Below, piece after piece: positions 9,694-19,774 of a stretch of 64,000 bases of DNA (position 1 is the stretch's first letter; every line of letters begins with the position of its first letter). The translations under genes were made by a program, and so were the position numbers. The notes beneath the pieces are model-generated. The model had not been told where the DNA came from. It made no database searches and saw nothing but the letters and a program-made list of their open reading frames with translations. Origin of the DNA: Candidatus Phyllobacterium onerii (GTDB lineage Bacteria; Pseudomonadota; Alphaproteobacteria; Rhizobiales; Rhizobiaceae); the NCBI RefSeq assembly GCF_028331445.1, contig NZ_JAQMHX010000002.1, positions 310,001-374,000 on the forward strand, given 5' to 3'.

Positions 9694-10140
9694 TTATTTG
9701 CTAACTCTCATTTTTGGCAGGTTGCTCAAGAGGGACTCGAACGCCTTGGTGATGTGGTCAACTAGCAGTTCCGAAGCACGAGCCACATTTCGATCTCGAC
9801 AGGCAGCCAGAATCTGACGGTGCTCGCGATCATCTACCCCTGTCCCGCCGGATAGTGTCAACTGAATGCGAAGGTAGCGCTCTATACGATCGTTCACGGA
9901 TCTGATGAGATTGAGCAGAAATGGTCGTTCAGAATCTTCATAAAGGCACGAATGAAATTGCCAATTCAATTCCGCCCACCGCGCTACGTCTGTCTCGCGA
10001 GCGAACGCATCGTTGGCACCGAGGATCTGCGATTGGGACTTCTGGACTCGGGAGATGGGATATGACGTGAGCAGAGCGTTACGAGCGGTCAGATTACGCT
10101 GACTGGTTCGTAATATCGGAAGTATACTTTGGTGCGGCAT
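9694..10140 (-). pseudogene. GntR-family regulator, FCD domain only
   Basis: 148 aa matching only the ligand-binding FCD half of FadR-type regulators (ELNWQFHSCLYEDSERP, DREHRQILAACRDRN, LLVDHITKAFE). The N-terminal winged helix, about 70 residues, is absent and the frame begins 60 bp after the end of the SDR gene. It was probably the regulator of that dehydrogenase and is now headless. Confidence 0.7.
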
Positions 10141-10200
10141 GTAACGTTTGTGTTGGCTCGAACAGTTCGCGTGCCCACCTGATGGTCCCTTTGCGGGCGG

Positions 10201-10964
10201 CTACCAACACATAAAACCGCCATCACGACGAGATCGATGCCAGTTACGAATGACGAAGCACCGCTTGAAAGGAATACGGCCGGCCCGACCATTTCTTCGG
10301 GGACGGCCAGGCGGCCCATGGGAGTGTCCCGTTCGAATATTTTCACCTGATCAGCGACTTCAGCTCGACGATTCATGGGTGTCAGCGTGTAGCCCGGGCT
10401 GATCGAATTGACCCGGATGCCTCGATCAATCCATTCCATTGCCAGGCTTTTTGACAGGTGGATAACCGCGGCCTTGGACGAGTTGTTGTCGGCTTGTTTC
10501 AAATCACGATTGACTATCGAGCCTGACATTGAAGCAATGTTAATGATGGAGCCTCTCTTTCGGGGAAGAATTACGCGTGCTTGCGCCTGGCAGGACAAAA
10601 AAACACCTGTTACATTTACGTCGTAGACCCGTTGCCAGTTCTCCAGTGGAAGCGTCTCGGCATCGCCGCCAGCACCAATACCTGCGTTGTTGACGGCAAC
10701 CGTCAAAGAGCCAAGTTCGTTCTCTATCAGATCGATCGCCCTCTTTAGGTCCGCGGCAGAGGTTACGGTGCCTTCGAGCGTTAAGGCTCGCCGGCCAAGA
10801 GAGCGAATTTTGTCCGCCGTTCCGTTCAAACCGCCGTTTGAGAGATGGCCGAAGCAGGCTACGTCGGCTCCAGCCTCCGCCAAACCAATCGCAATAGCCT
10901 GGCCAATGCCGCTGCCCGAACCCGTGACCATCGCCACTTGTCCTTTAAGGTCGAACAATTCCAT
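10201..10964 (-). pseudogene. Short-chain dehydrogenase/reductase, inactivated
   Basis: An SDR of about 254 aa. The cofactor motif TGSGSGIGQA and the NNAG motif are present, as is the Ser in NIASMSGS. The catalytic YxxxK reads NNSSK: the Tyr codon is AAC instead of TAC. Near the end one base is missing at 10225-10226; restoring it gives the normal SDR tail (VDGG...CW, stop at 10201-10203), otherwise the frame runs on to 10089. Both lesions point to a dead gene. It is followed by the headless GntR regulator. Confidence 0.82.
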
Positions 10965-11424
10965 CGATCTCTTCCCTTCGTCAGAATCCCGCCTTCGGCC
11001 ATAGCTCCCCCGAACATCACCATAATCTACACGAAAAAAAGTCGCGTCGGTGATCTAACGAGCTCTGTCTCAAAAAGTCGGATTTCAACGTATTGAATGA
11101 CCGCTTCGCCTTGTCGTCCCGACGCACGACAAGGCATGCGCACGGCCGTTAACATAAGGGGTCGGGCAACGAGTTATGCTACATAGAATCGTTTTCCTTT
11201 CCCTGGACTAGCACTACGCAATATCCTCCGCCCTTCGTCCGTAGCCTCCAATCTAGTAACACTAGGGGAAGCGCTTGGCGAGAATGCCAAACGTGCAGAA
11301 GAAACACGGCCGAGGCTCACGATGCGACAGGAGTAATCTGTATGCGCGAATACATGCTCTACGGGCACACCTTCACTAACGTTCACTTCGCGCCAACAGC
11401 GGTCGATTGTTGCGAAACTCCGCC
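10965..11424. other. Intergenic, no gene seen
   Basis: 460 bp between the SDR remnant and the protease-like gene. A minus-strand frame at 11174-11428 has no ribosome site and no recognisable sequence. Nothing else is supported. Confidence 0.5.
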
Positions 11425-12330
11425 TCACTGCAAGGGCGGTTTTCTAAGAAAGCTGTTGCGATCTGCTGACTTCACGCGCAACCATGCCTCACGCCCGTTA
11501 CGCAGAACCCTCATGGGAATCTCAACGCCAGCGGGGCCACTCGTCCACACCTTCCGGTAAAAATCACCGAGCCCATCCACCTCCTCGCCTCGGATTTCCG
11601 AGATAACGTCGCCCTGACGCAGGCCCGCCTGAGCCGCCGGCCCCCCCGGCGCGACACTCATAACCACGACCTTGCCGCTGCTCTCGGCGGAGAACGTCCC
11701 GAGCCAGGGCCGCGGCGGCTTGTTCACTCGGCCGCGCTTGAGTAGATCATCCAGGATCGGTGGCAACAAATTGATCGGTACGATCATATTGATGTCCGCA
11801 AGCTCTCCATTTTTGCTCATTTGCAAGTGAAGCGAGCCGATGCCCAGGAGTTTGCCATCCCCGTCAACCAGTGCAGCCCCTCCCCAGGAAGGATGAGCCG
11901 GCGCAATGAAGATCGCCTCATCCAGTACGTACTCCCAATAGCCTGCAAACTCCTGCTTGGCGACGATATTCGCTCGGACGAACCGACCAATCCCATCCGC
12001 AAGCACAACCGGATCTCCGACCTTGGCTTGGGCTGCCTCGCCGAAGTCCACCGCAGGCACGCTGAGGGGCCCAATCGCCTGCACGAGGCCAAATCCCGTT
12101 TCTTGATCATTGGCCAGCGCATGACCGGGAATAACTTGCCCGTCATGGCGCGTCAGCCAAACCTCTTCGGCTTCTGTAATCAGATAGCCGATCGTGAGCA
12201 CCAGCCCGTCCTCCCGAATGACCACGCCGCTGCCCTCTCTCAGGGTACCCAGCGTTGCCGCTGTAAACGCGTCATCGGGAATTGAGGAACGGACAGTTAT
12301 GATTGACTGCAAAGCTGTATCGACATTCAT
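11425..12330 (-). CDS. HtrA-like trypsin-PDZ protein lacking the catalytic triad
   Basis: 301 aa from the ATG at 12330; an in-frame TTG nine codons upstream is less likely. Residues ~1-190 show a trypsin-like beta-barrel and ~200-290 a PDZ domain (PWLGTFSAE, VAPGGPAAQAGLRQGD). Where HtrA proteases have TNAHVV the sequence is TIGYLI, where the triad Asp is expected it reads ETGFGLV, and GNSGGP is replaced by PSWGGA. All three triad residues are therefore changed. No signal peptide. It may be a peptide-binding or scaffold protein. Non-catalytic members of this family are known to me, so this is not damage unique to this copy. Confidence 0.75.
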   Translation of the reverse strand: MNVDTALQSIITVRSSIPDDAFTAATLGTLREGSGVVIREDGLVLTIGYLITEAEEVWLTRHDGQVIPGHALANDQETGFGLVQAIGPLSVPAVDFGEAAQAKVGDPVVLADGIGRFVRANIVAKQEFAGYWEYVLDEAIFIAPAHPSWGGAALVDGDGKLLGIGSLHLQMSKNGELADINMIVPINLLPPILDDLLKRGRVNKPPRPWLGTFSAESSGKVVVMSVAPGGPAAQAGLRQGDVISEIRGEEVDGLGDFYRKVWTSGPAGVEIPMRVLRNGREAWLRVKSADRNSFLRKPPLQ

Positions 12331-12768
12331 GGTTTTAACCTTGGCAAGATCCGGCAAAGGCTGCGACGAGCCGAGCGGGACAACTTATCGTCTTCTATAG
12401 GTGTGAGGACCAACGGCCAAACACAAGACCTAGAACATAGACATGTCTCCACACTGCGCTCGCGGTTTATTCACGCCCTGCTCTGCAGTCTGGCGTTTAT
12501 CCCGGCCATGCGTGTGCAATCGGAAAGCTCACCATTCGTGGAGACCGTTTGGGAGGGGACTGAATGACTCCTGCAGGAAACACTTCCCGGGTTTCCTAAT
12601 CCAAAGCGGAAACGGGCCGTCGCGAAAAAAGTGCACTCAACTCTATATCGGATCGATGAGCGGTCACCCCCAGTCGGGTGATGTGCATGCAAAACCATCG
12701 AATTACATTTGCAGGCTATGCCGCGCAGGTTAGATTGATGCCACAACGGCGAATGGAGGATAAATTCC

Positions 12769-12801
12769 ATGCTCGCCAACAGGTATAGACGATGCCTATA
12801 G
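12769..12801 (+). CDS. Putative 10-residue leader peptide
   Basis: A ten-codon frame (MLANRYRRCL) preceded by GGAGGATAAATTCC, a near-perfect ribosome site. Its stop codon touches the first base of a terminator-like hairpin. Three of ten residues are Arg. The arrangement resembles a transcription-attenuation leader, but no known leader is recognised. Confidence 0.35.
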   Translation: MLANRYRRCL

Positions 12802-12838
12802 CTTCGTTCTGCAAAACGAAGCATGTCTTTTTCTTTTC
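12801..12838 (+). terminator. Terminator / possible attenuator hairpin
   Basis: Perfect 8-bp stem GCTTCGTT / AACGAAGC with a six-base loop, followed by a T-rich tail (GTCTTTTTCTTTT). No larger gene lies just upstream on this strand, so it ends either the short leader or a small RNA. The next gene on the strand starts at 12956. Confidence 0.65.
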
Positions 12839-12955
12839 CATTTACTATCCCTTATAGCAAACTGCTATCAATGTTATATTGCACCTCTGTGCGTGCATGA
12901 ATTCTTCGTCAGAGCGTGCCTGCGTTGTTCCTGCAAAAAACCATACGAGAACAAG

Positions 12956-13381
12956 ATGACGGACAGACGTGAATTTTATCGAACTGACATTTGCAGCCGA
13001 ACATTCATAGGGATCATCTGCGTCGATGGCCCGCATCTGAGAATGCTGGAAAATCGAGCTTGTGATCACGACATTCCGCTTGGCAGTGCGCTCGAAATTT
13101 TGAAACTGGATAACCGGCACTATTATGCTATTTGCAAGGACCGTGAGCCACGCATAGTACTATCGCGATTTGCAGATGATGATGTTGACATTGTCTCACA
13201 GGAATTCGGAATTCCCATTGCTGGCTGGCGGCATGCCCGGACCTTTACAGAGAGCCCAGCGTGGACCGCCTTGAAGAAGTGGGTAAACCAACATCCTGAT
13301 ATTGCTCGAGCGTGTTCACACACCGATACCTACGTACCCGGATGGTACAATATGACTGCAAACTTCGACCAAACAAGATGA
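12956..13381 (+). CDS. Hypothetical protein
   Basis: 141 aa from ATG 12956 (MTDRREFYRTD); a longer frame from 12893 is possible. Mixed alpha/beta composition with conserved-looking segments (LRMLENRACDHDIP, EILKLDNRHYYAI, WTALKKWVNQHPD). No domain recognised. It lies 150 bp downstream of the leader/terminator unit and could be controlled by it. Confidence 0.5.
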   Translation: MTDRREFYRTDICSRTFIGIICVDGPHLRMLENRACDHDIPLGSALEILKLDNRHYYAICKDREPRIVLSRFADDDVDIVSQEFGIPIAGWRHARTFTESPAWTALKKWVNQHPDIARACSHTDTYVPGWYNMTANFDQTR

Positions 13382-13473
13382 CTGACGAGAGTTCTGAGAT
13401 CAGCGGGTTCGGACTATATCGATGCATGGGTCAGCTCGAAGCCATTTCATAGGGGATACCCAAGTGGCTTGCG

Positions 13474-13532
13474 GATGCCACCGTTAAAGAGATCGCTCTG
13501 TGCCCTTCATGCTCAGCCTCGACGCGATCTGG
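13474..13532 (+). pseudogene. Fragment of an FAD oxidoreductase gene
   Basis: This stretch closely matches part of the 43-1419 gene around 1130-1190, coding for DAT...DRSMPFMLSLDAIW. One base is missing in the middle and both sides are unrelated. It is a relic of a second copy. Confidence 0.65.
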
Positions 13533-13904
13533 TGTTGGATGGACTTTAATTCTCCGCCCCAGGCTCGGTGTTGAAAAGGCGGAGCGCCGCTGTGCAGGCA
13601 TCCAGACGTATCAAACGGAGTCCTGGACGACCACACCGACCACTCCTCCTTGGACGGCAAAAGCGCCGACTAGCGAGTTGCCGCCTCGTCAACGATGGGT
13701 ATTCTGAATGCTTGCCGCGTGACTGGAATGGCGAACCACTACCTCACTGAGCCTATGGCAGTCGAATGACATAGGCATAAAATGGTATGCACCGAAAAAG
13801 ATACCCCGAGCAGAGTCTTTCTGCCGATTCAAGGCGGGATTCGAAAGTAAAATGACAAGCATAATGGCGCATCGATGGCTGCACAGCGGGACCGCCGTGC
13901 GGTT
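13533..13904. other. Intergenic, no gene seen
   Basis: 370 bp between the oxidoreductase relic and the next minus-strand gene. Short frames exist but none has a ribosome site or recognisable sequence. Confidence 0.5.
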
Positions 13905-14168
13905 TCACTGGACTTTGAGACTGACTACCGCGTTTTCGAGTGTATTACAGATGAAAGTGGCACCCCCCGTGACCTTGCCCTCGACCGACACCCGATTACC
14001 CTTCCTGTTGAAGGTCATAGTCGGAGCGGCGGATGCGGGCTTGAGGTTTTGTTTCGCAAGCGCAGCAGTACACGCGGCAAGAGTGCGTTTTTTCTCGGAG
14101 CTCGCCTGCGCGCTGGTGACCAGAAAAACGGCTACCAAGGGCACCGCGGCGATCAGGTACTTTTTCAT
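13905..14168 (-). CDS. Small exported protein, unknown function
   Basis: 87 aa from the ATG that follows TAGGGGGG. A clear signal peptide (MKKYLIAAVPLVAVFLVTSAQA) precedes a mature part of about 65 residues containing two Cys (LAACTAAL, TFICNTLE) that could form a disulfide. No family recognised. It lies just downstream of the Gly-rich exported gene on the same strand. Confidence 0.6.
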   Translation of the reverse strand: MKKYLIAAVPLVAVFLVTSAQASSEKKRTLAACTAALAKQNLKPASAAPTMTFNRKGNRVSVEGKVTGGATFICNTLENAVVSLKVQ

Positions 14169-14200
14169 AACCCCCCTATAATTTGCAATTCTATAATGAA

Positions 14201-14530
14201 CTAGCATCCGGCTGTGCCGGAACCAGCGGTTTTCGAGCAAGGAAGACGGTTGGATCCGCTAGCCCCGGAGTCGCCGTGGTTGCCATTTTTCCCGCTACCG
14301 CTTCCTCCTTTCCCACTTCCACCTTTCCCCCCGCCACTCTTTCCACCTCCACCATTGCCCCCGCCGCCTTTTCCGCCTCCCCCTCCACCATTGCCTCCCC
14401 CGCCGCCGCCACCTCCGCCTCCACCGCCACCGCCACCGCCACCGCCTTTAGCGGCAGTCATAGTGATGCCTGCTGCATAGAGCAGCCCGGCGCTAAGCGC
14501 GGATAGGAAAAGACGACGTGATGCAGACAT
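14201..14530 (-). CDS. Exported poly-glycine protein
   Basis: 109 aa from the ATG after GGGAGAT. The signal peptide (MSASRRLFLSALSAGLLYAAGITMTAA) is followed by a run of about 18 Gly, then GGGK/GGGN and SGK repeats and a C-terminal tail with two Cys. The DNA is a long GCC/ACC-rich simple repeat that can slip, so the length may vary between strains. Only 32 bp separate it from the 13905-14168 gene. Function unknown; surface or periplasmic. Confidence 0.6.
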   Translation of the reverse strand: MSASRRLFLSALSAGLLYAAGITMTAAKGGGGGGGGGGGGGGGGGGNGGGGGGKGGGGNGGGGKSGGGKGGSGKGGSGSGKNGNHGDSGASGSNRLPCSKTAGSGTAGC

Positions 14531-14866
14531 TGCCGATCTCCCAAAAAAAGAACTCTTCGCAGCAGCCGACTGGAATAACGGTCCGCTGGAAATTGATATT
14601 TCCCAATAGTACGAAGTATGTATATGAGGTAATCCAAATATTAATCCGCGAAGACTGCGGGAGTAAACCTGACGATATAGTTTCGATTCTTCCACAAACC
14701 GATCTTGAACGGTATATACACAAGCATTGGTAAACCAAAACTTCACCCAAACGGGTGATGCCATGCAGAATAATCATTCTACATTGGATCCGCTGCGCGG
14801 GTTGGACGAGAACCGACCACCAGCAGGGGGACAAATGTCAAGCTTGCGATCCGGTTTGGACGGTGT

Positions 14867-16431
14867 TTGCGACTGAGCTCTGCAAATTCAATCCGCATTC
14901 TACTGATCTTCTTGTTGACCATGGGAGGTCTGGCCGGATCTGCTTTTGCCGAAGGGAAATTCGAACAGTCGACATGTTGGTTCGACCTACCGCGAGATCG
15001 CGATCTAAAATGCGGGTACCTCACCGTCCCCGAGAATCGCAGCAAGACAACCAGTCGACAGATCAAGCTGCCAGTGGTTATTTTCGAGCCTGATCGAACG
15101 CGGCACGAGCCGATTGTTTACCTGACCGGGGGACCTGGTCAAATGGCCATGATCGACAACGAAGATGATATTGCCCAGTGGTTGAGTTTCATCGACAACG
15201 GCCCATGGTTGCGCGGCAGACAGCTCGTCGTGGTGGATCAGCGGGGTGTCGGCCGCGCGGAACCCTCGTTGGATTGCTCAGCGCACTACACACCGTCGGT
15301 ATGGAGCGAGGTCGTCTCCAAGGTCGATGAAGTGGTTAAGTTTGACTTGGCGCAGAAACGCGATGTTACGGCGTGCCGCGATGCGTTGTTAAAAAAGGGC
15401 ATCGACCTCACGGCCTACAACACAGTCGAAAACGCGGCCGACATCCATGATTTGCGCATCGCGCTCGGCATCGAAAAATGGGTGTTGTACGGCATTTCGT
15501 ACGGAACGAAACTCGCCCTGCAGGTGCTGGAAGATCATCCCGAAGACGTAATCGCCGTGGTCCTCGATTCAACGCTTCCCCCTGATGTGGGATATGTTGA
15601 CCAGGGTTCCAACAGTCTCGACAGCGCATTAAGAACGCTCGAAAAGGATTGCAGCAAGCACTCAGGCTGTTCCAAAAATTTTCCAAATCTGATGACGATG
15701 ATCGGCGGGATAGTGCGGCAACTCAATGCCCAGCCCGTGTTGCTTCGGTTAGGGGAAGTCGAAGGATCGGCCCGCTTCATGCGGGTGTCGGGTGACGATT
15801 TTCTTGAGCTGATGTTCGACGGGTTCTATGACCGGGGTGCGATCGAAGTGCTGCCGCAGTTGATCAAGGATACAAACGAGCAGGATTACAGGATGCTCGT
15901 CGAAATACTTGGTGACGATCTGTCCGGGGACGATAAATCCGATTTTGCGGATGGGATGCATCTTTCCATTGTGTGCAATGACAGCGTTCCTCCCTCTGCG
16001 CCAGCCGTAAAATTCCCGCTCTTCGACCACTGGGCAGCGGACAATATTTATACGTGGGCTTGCCCGCTCTGGCCGTCGGCAAAACCCGTCAAAACTCACA
16101 AATCGCTCAAGGCAAATCAGGTTCCGGTCCTGCTGTTGTCCGGAGAATATGACCCAGCGACACCATCAAATGGGCGAAATACGTCGCGGGGAATACCGGA
16201 AGCAGCCAGCTTGTGGTATTCCGTGGCATAGGTCACGATGTAGTCGACACGACACCTTGCGGCGGGGAGGTAATCTCAGATTTTTTGAACAACCCGAAAG
16301 CTCCAATCACGACGCCCTGTCTAGCCGAGATAGAAGGACCACATTTTTTGGGTCCTGAGGATTCGTCGCCGGCGTTGGAAGCTTCGGCAATCTCCCCCTT
16401 GCCGAGGAATCACTTGGTGTCGGGTCCGTAA
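14867..16431 (+). pseudogene. Exported S33-family alpha/beta hydrolase, frameshifted near the C-terminus
   Basis: The first frame (454 aa, to 16231) has a signal peptide, the oxyanion motif TGGPG, a nucleophile Ser211 in YGISYGT and an Asp in SGEYDPATPS, as in proline-iminopeptidase / tripeptidyl-aminopeptidase relatives. The catalytic His (FRGIGHDVV) lies in the next frame, reached if one A is added to the AAA at 16168-16170. Uncorrected, the protein lacks His. The start is also unclear: the frame opens with TTG at 14867, while an ATG with an excellent AGGGGG site at 14835 is in another frame. Confidence 0.75.
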
Positions 16432-16637
16432 TTTCTCCGCGAGGATAATACCCACATATATCCTTGGGACCCGAGCCGGCTGACGTCTGCCTGCATTGCG
16501 GCGAGCGAACCTCAAACAAGAGTTGGTCGCATGTCCGATTGGGTCACGAACTGTAATCGTATTGACTAGGCTCACTCCAACTCGGAGGACTCGAAGTTTC
16601 CAGTCCGCTAATGTAAAGTCGGGACTGGGGGAAGGAG

Positions 16638-17738
16638 ATGGGTACAGCTTTTGATCTCGAGGCGGTTGGCAATGCCATAATCGCAGCGGCGACCGATCCT
16701 GCTGGCTGGGATGCCGCAATGGATGTGGTCGCGACCGCTACTGGTAGCTTTGGCTCGATGCTGTTCGACGCAAAGGGGCCGTTGCCGTGCATGCCGCGCA
16801 GTCGCGAGATGGGCCCATCATTCGAGGTTTACGTCCGCGATGGCTGGATCGACCGGGATGATCGGTACAACTTGGTGCCGCTAATGAAACGCAAAGGGGT
16901 GGTCAGCGATCTAGACGTTCTCTCTTCCGAGCAAATTGACAGGCGTCCATATTATCAGGAATTTCTCGCTCCTTTCGGTCTTAGGTGGTTTGCGGGTGTG
17001 AAGGTTGCCGCGGGCGATGACCTCTGGATCTTGTCCATCCAAAGGTCGATCCAGCAGGGCCCTTTTTCGCCATCCGAGTTGCAAAGTTTTGCCGGCTTCT
17101 CCAGACAGCTGAGCTCTGCGGCAGCGCTCGCGAAAATGCTGAGCTTCGCGCATGCCGAAGGTGCGCTGGATGCTTTCAGCACAAGCGGTACGCCTGCAGT
17201 CATGCTTGACAGGAACGCTGCCGTCATCCTGGCGAATGAACCTGCAGAAAGGATGTTCGGCCGAGATCTTCTGGTTACGGGCCGCCAATTGGCATGCATC
17301 GACAGGGAGGCGACGAACGCGCTCAGGCGCGCGTTGCATACTATGTTGCGGAATCCGAACCCGCCAGCAATGACGAACCCTGTACTGTTGCCGCGTCTTC
17401 AAGGCAGACCTTTGCTTGCCTACCCGTCGCGTCTCGGAGGAAATTCCTCAAACCCCTTCGCATCCTATCAAGTTGTTGTCGTCTTTATCGATCCGGACAT
17501 CCATCCCCAATCCCCGGCGACCGCGTTGCAGGCCTGCTTCGGGATGACACCCGCCGAGGCGATGCTGGCGCGCCGTATTACATCAGGCGAAGAGCTGAAG
17601 GTCGCCGCGGATCACTTGGGAATCTGCTACGAAACCGCAAGGTGCCAGCTGAAGGCCGTTTTCTACAAAACCGACACGCATCGGCAGGCGGAATTGGTCG
17701 CGCTGCTTGCGAGAATGGCTGGCCATCCACTACTTTGA
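16638..17738 (+). CDS. LuxR-type HTH regulator with a PAS-like sensor region
   Basis: 366 aa. The C-terminal ~60 residues (FGMTPAEAMLARRI...GICYETARCQLKAVFYKT) form a LuxR/GerE-type helix-turn-helix. The middle (PAVMLDRNAAVILANEPAERMFG) reads as a PAS-like domain; the N-terminal 150 residues are an unnamed sensor region common in rhizobial orphan LuxR proteins. No acyl-homoserine-lactone domain is evident. GGGGGAAGGAG abuts the ATG, an unusually close spacing. No obvious target operon nearby. Confidence 0.8.
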   Translation: MGTAFDLEAVGNAIIAAATDPAGWDAAMDVVATATGSFGSMLFDAKGPLPCMPRSREMGPSFEVYVRDGWIDRDDRYNLVPLMKRKGVVSDLDVLSSEQIDRRPYYQEFLAPFGLRWFAGVKVAAGDDLWILSIQRSIQQGPFSPSELQSFAGFSRQLSSAAALAKMLSFAHAEGALDAFSTSGTPAVMLDRNAAVILANEPAERMFGRDLLVTGRQLACIDREATNALRRALHTMLRNPNPPAMTNPVLLPRLQGRPLLAYPSRLGGNSSNPFASYQVVVVFIDPDIHPQSPATALQACFGMTPAEAMLARRITSGEELKVAADHLGICYETARCQLKAVFYKTDTHRQAELVALLARMAGHPLL

Positions 17739-17777
17739 TGGCTGCGGGCGGTGCTCAGCGGCGCGCGGTGCACTCGA

Positions 17778-17948
17778 TCAAGTCCCACCGACGCGAAGGG
17801 CAAGCTGGGTATCCACGATCTCTTTGGTGATGTCGCTGTCCTGGGCGTATTCCAGCGGCTTGAACGGTTTGCCCAGCCAATGCCCCTTGTTGCGCGGGTG
17901 CGGATAGTCGCGCCCTGCAGCAGGACAGTGCGGCGGCGCTAGCCGCAT
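17778..17948 (-). pseudogene. C-terminal remnant of an unrecognised protein
   Basis: A 56-aa minus-strand frame with protein-like composition (YPHPRNKGHWLGKPFKPLEYA, DSDITKEIVDTQLAL). A stop lies shortly upstream and no ribosome site precedes its ATG, so it is probably the tail of a larger lost gene. Confidence 0.35.
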
Positions 17949-18141
17949 GGAATAGTTGGGTTCTTTAACAAGCTAGCCTGCCCACCCCAACAGATGGCTT
18001 GAGATAGCGCCTTTTTGGACAGGAAACCCGATGTCGTTCCAGGGCCACCTTGACTTTTCGTACGTGAATGTTTCATTTACCTGTGATTATTGAGCGGATC
18101 GTTGTTAGACGAACGGTTCGGCCACAGGGAGGAACGAATAC

Positions 18142-19455
18142 ATGAATTCAAACGAGCGCGCGCTTGCCAGCGCCGTCGCGAAAGCGACGCGCAGGCTGCT
18201 CCCTTTCCTTGCACTGATGCTTATTCTCGCCTTTCTCGACCGGGCTAACATTGGTTTTGCCAAAAATGCTTATCAGGCCGAAACTGGCATCAGTGATGCG
18301 GCCTACGCATTGGGGGCCGGCATTTTCTTTATTGGCTACGCATTGTTTGAGGTTCCCAGTAACCTTATCCTCCACCGTGTAGGTGCACGGCTTTGGTTAA
18401 GCCGCATCATGATCTCGTGGGGTCTTGTGTCGGCCGCCATGATGTTCGCGCACACGCCTACGCAGCTTTACGTGTTGCGCTTTCTTCTGGGCGTATGCGA
18501 GGCGGGTTTTTATCCAGGCGTTCTGCTTTACCTCACATACTGGTTTCCAGCCAAACAACGTGCGCGTGCGACAGGGCTCTTTTACCTTGGCGTTCCGCTT
18601 TCGCTTGTCATTGGAAGTCCGCTGTCCGGCTGGTTGCTGACACACCACGGCATTCTGGGTTTAAGCAATTGGCAATGGATGTTTGTTGTAGAGGGGGTCG
18701 CTGCAACCATTGTAGGCATCGTTGCCCTCTTCTACCTCGACAGCAAACCGAGTGAAGCGATGTGGCTCAGTTCCGAAGAGAAACGAGTACTGACGGCAGC
18801 CTTGGAGAGCGAAGAAACTATTAAATTGCGCGCAGTCAGCCACACGGCTCTGGGCGTGCTTAAGGATCCTCGTGTGCTCATCTTCATCGGTATTTATTTC
18901 TTCATCCAAATGGGAACGGGTCCGCTAACTTTTTATCTCCCATCGCGGATTGCGCAGGCGGCAGGAACCGACGTCGACTTTATGGTCGGCATCCTTTTGG
19001 CTGTTCCGTGGCTGTGCGCTGTCGTTGCTACCCGGGCCTTCACGGTCTATGCCGACAAAAACGACAATCATCGCCTTGTCTGCATTGCCATGATCACCGC
19101 TGGCACACTCGCTCTTGCAGCAATTGGCATGACCACGAGCCTGTTGGTTATCGTGATCGCGAGCTGTATTGCCGTTCCGGGTCTGACCGCGTCACAACCT
19201 GTCTTTTGGAGCTTACCAACGCGATATCTATCTGGCACGGGTGCCGCCAGTGGGATTGCATTCATAGTTTCTCTTGGCAATCTTGGCAGCTTCTTGTCGC
19301 CGCAGGTCAAAGCTTACACGGATCGATTGACTGGCAAGGGTGATGCTGGGTTCTATGTCTTGGCTTGTCTATGCTTCGTTAGCGTTGTCTTACTTCTGCG
19401 CGTTCCGTCTGCCACAGAGGTAGGAACGTCAGACGAACTAGCACCGACACGTTGA
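18142..19455 (+). CDS. MFS transporter, anion:cation symporter family
   Basis: 437 aa with 12 predicted membrane segments. The front (FLDRANIGFAKN), then GIFFIGYALFEVPSNLILHRVGAR, is the signature of the ACS family, which takes up organic anions such as tartrate, phthalate, hydroxyphenylacetate or hexuronates by proton symport. The substrate cannot be read from sequence. Ribosome site GGGAGGA before the ATG. No catabolic gene adjoins it, so it seems orphaned. Confidence 0.88.
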   Translation: MNSNERALASAVAKATRRLLPFLALMLILAFLDRANIGFAKNAYQAETGISDAAYALGAGIFFIGYALFEVPSNLILHRVGARLWLSRIMISWGLVSAAMMFAHTPTQLYVLRFLLGVCEAGFYPGVLLYLTYWFPAKQRARATGLFYLGVPLSLVIGSPLSGWLLTHHGILGLSNWQWMFVVEGVAATIVGIVALFYLDSKPSEAMWLSSEEKRVLTAALESEETIKLRAVSHTALGVLKDPRVLIFIGIYFFIQMGTGPLTFYLPSRIAQAAGTDVDFMVGILLAVPWLCAVVATRAFTVYADKNDNHRLVCIAMITAGTLALAAIGMTTSLLVIVIASCIAVPGLTASQPVFWSLPTRYLSGTGAASGIAFIVSLGNLGSFLSPQVKAYTDRLTGKGDAGFYVLACLCFVSVVLLLRVPSATEVGTSDELAPTR

Positions 19456-19774
19456 ATCGACACCTCCCGCGTCAATTCCAACTTTCAAGACGGGAGACTA
19501 GAAGTCTGGAATTTGACGCCACTCATTGAGACCGTCGGCACCGAGGTTACCTAGCCTCAGGCGTAGCTCTCGATCAGTGCCGTTTCGAAGGAAGCGATAC
19601 TGACCCTGAAGCTGCCAAAGCGGAGACTTTATTGGGCAGCTCTGATGTAAACAAATGGAACCTCATTCTGTTCAGCCCAAACAAGTGACGCTGTAACTGC
19701 TTGATCAAGCATCAGGCGCATTGATCACGCTTTGCGCAGCACAGAGCGCCAGCCGTCTATGAGACACATGGTCA

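Noticed and set aside
14214-14480. Proline-rich plus-strand frame
   Set aside because: It is the reverse reading of the poly-glycine gene; the minus strand has the signal peptide and ribosome site.
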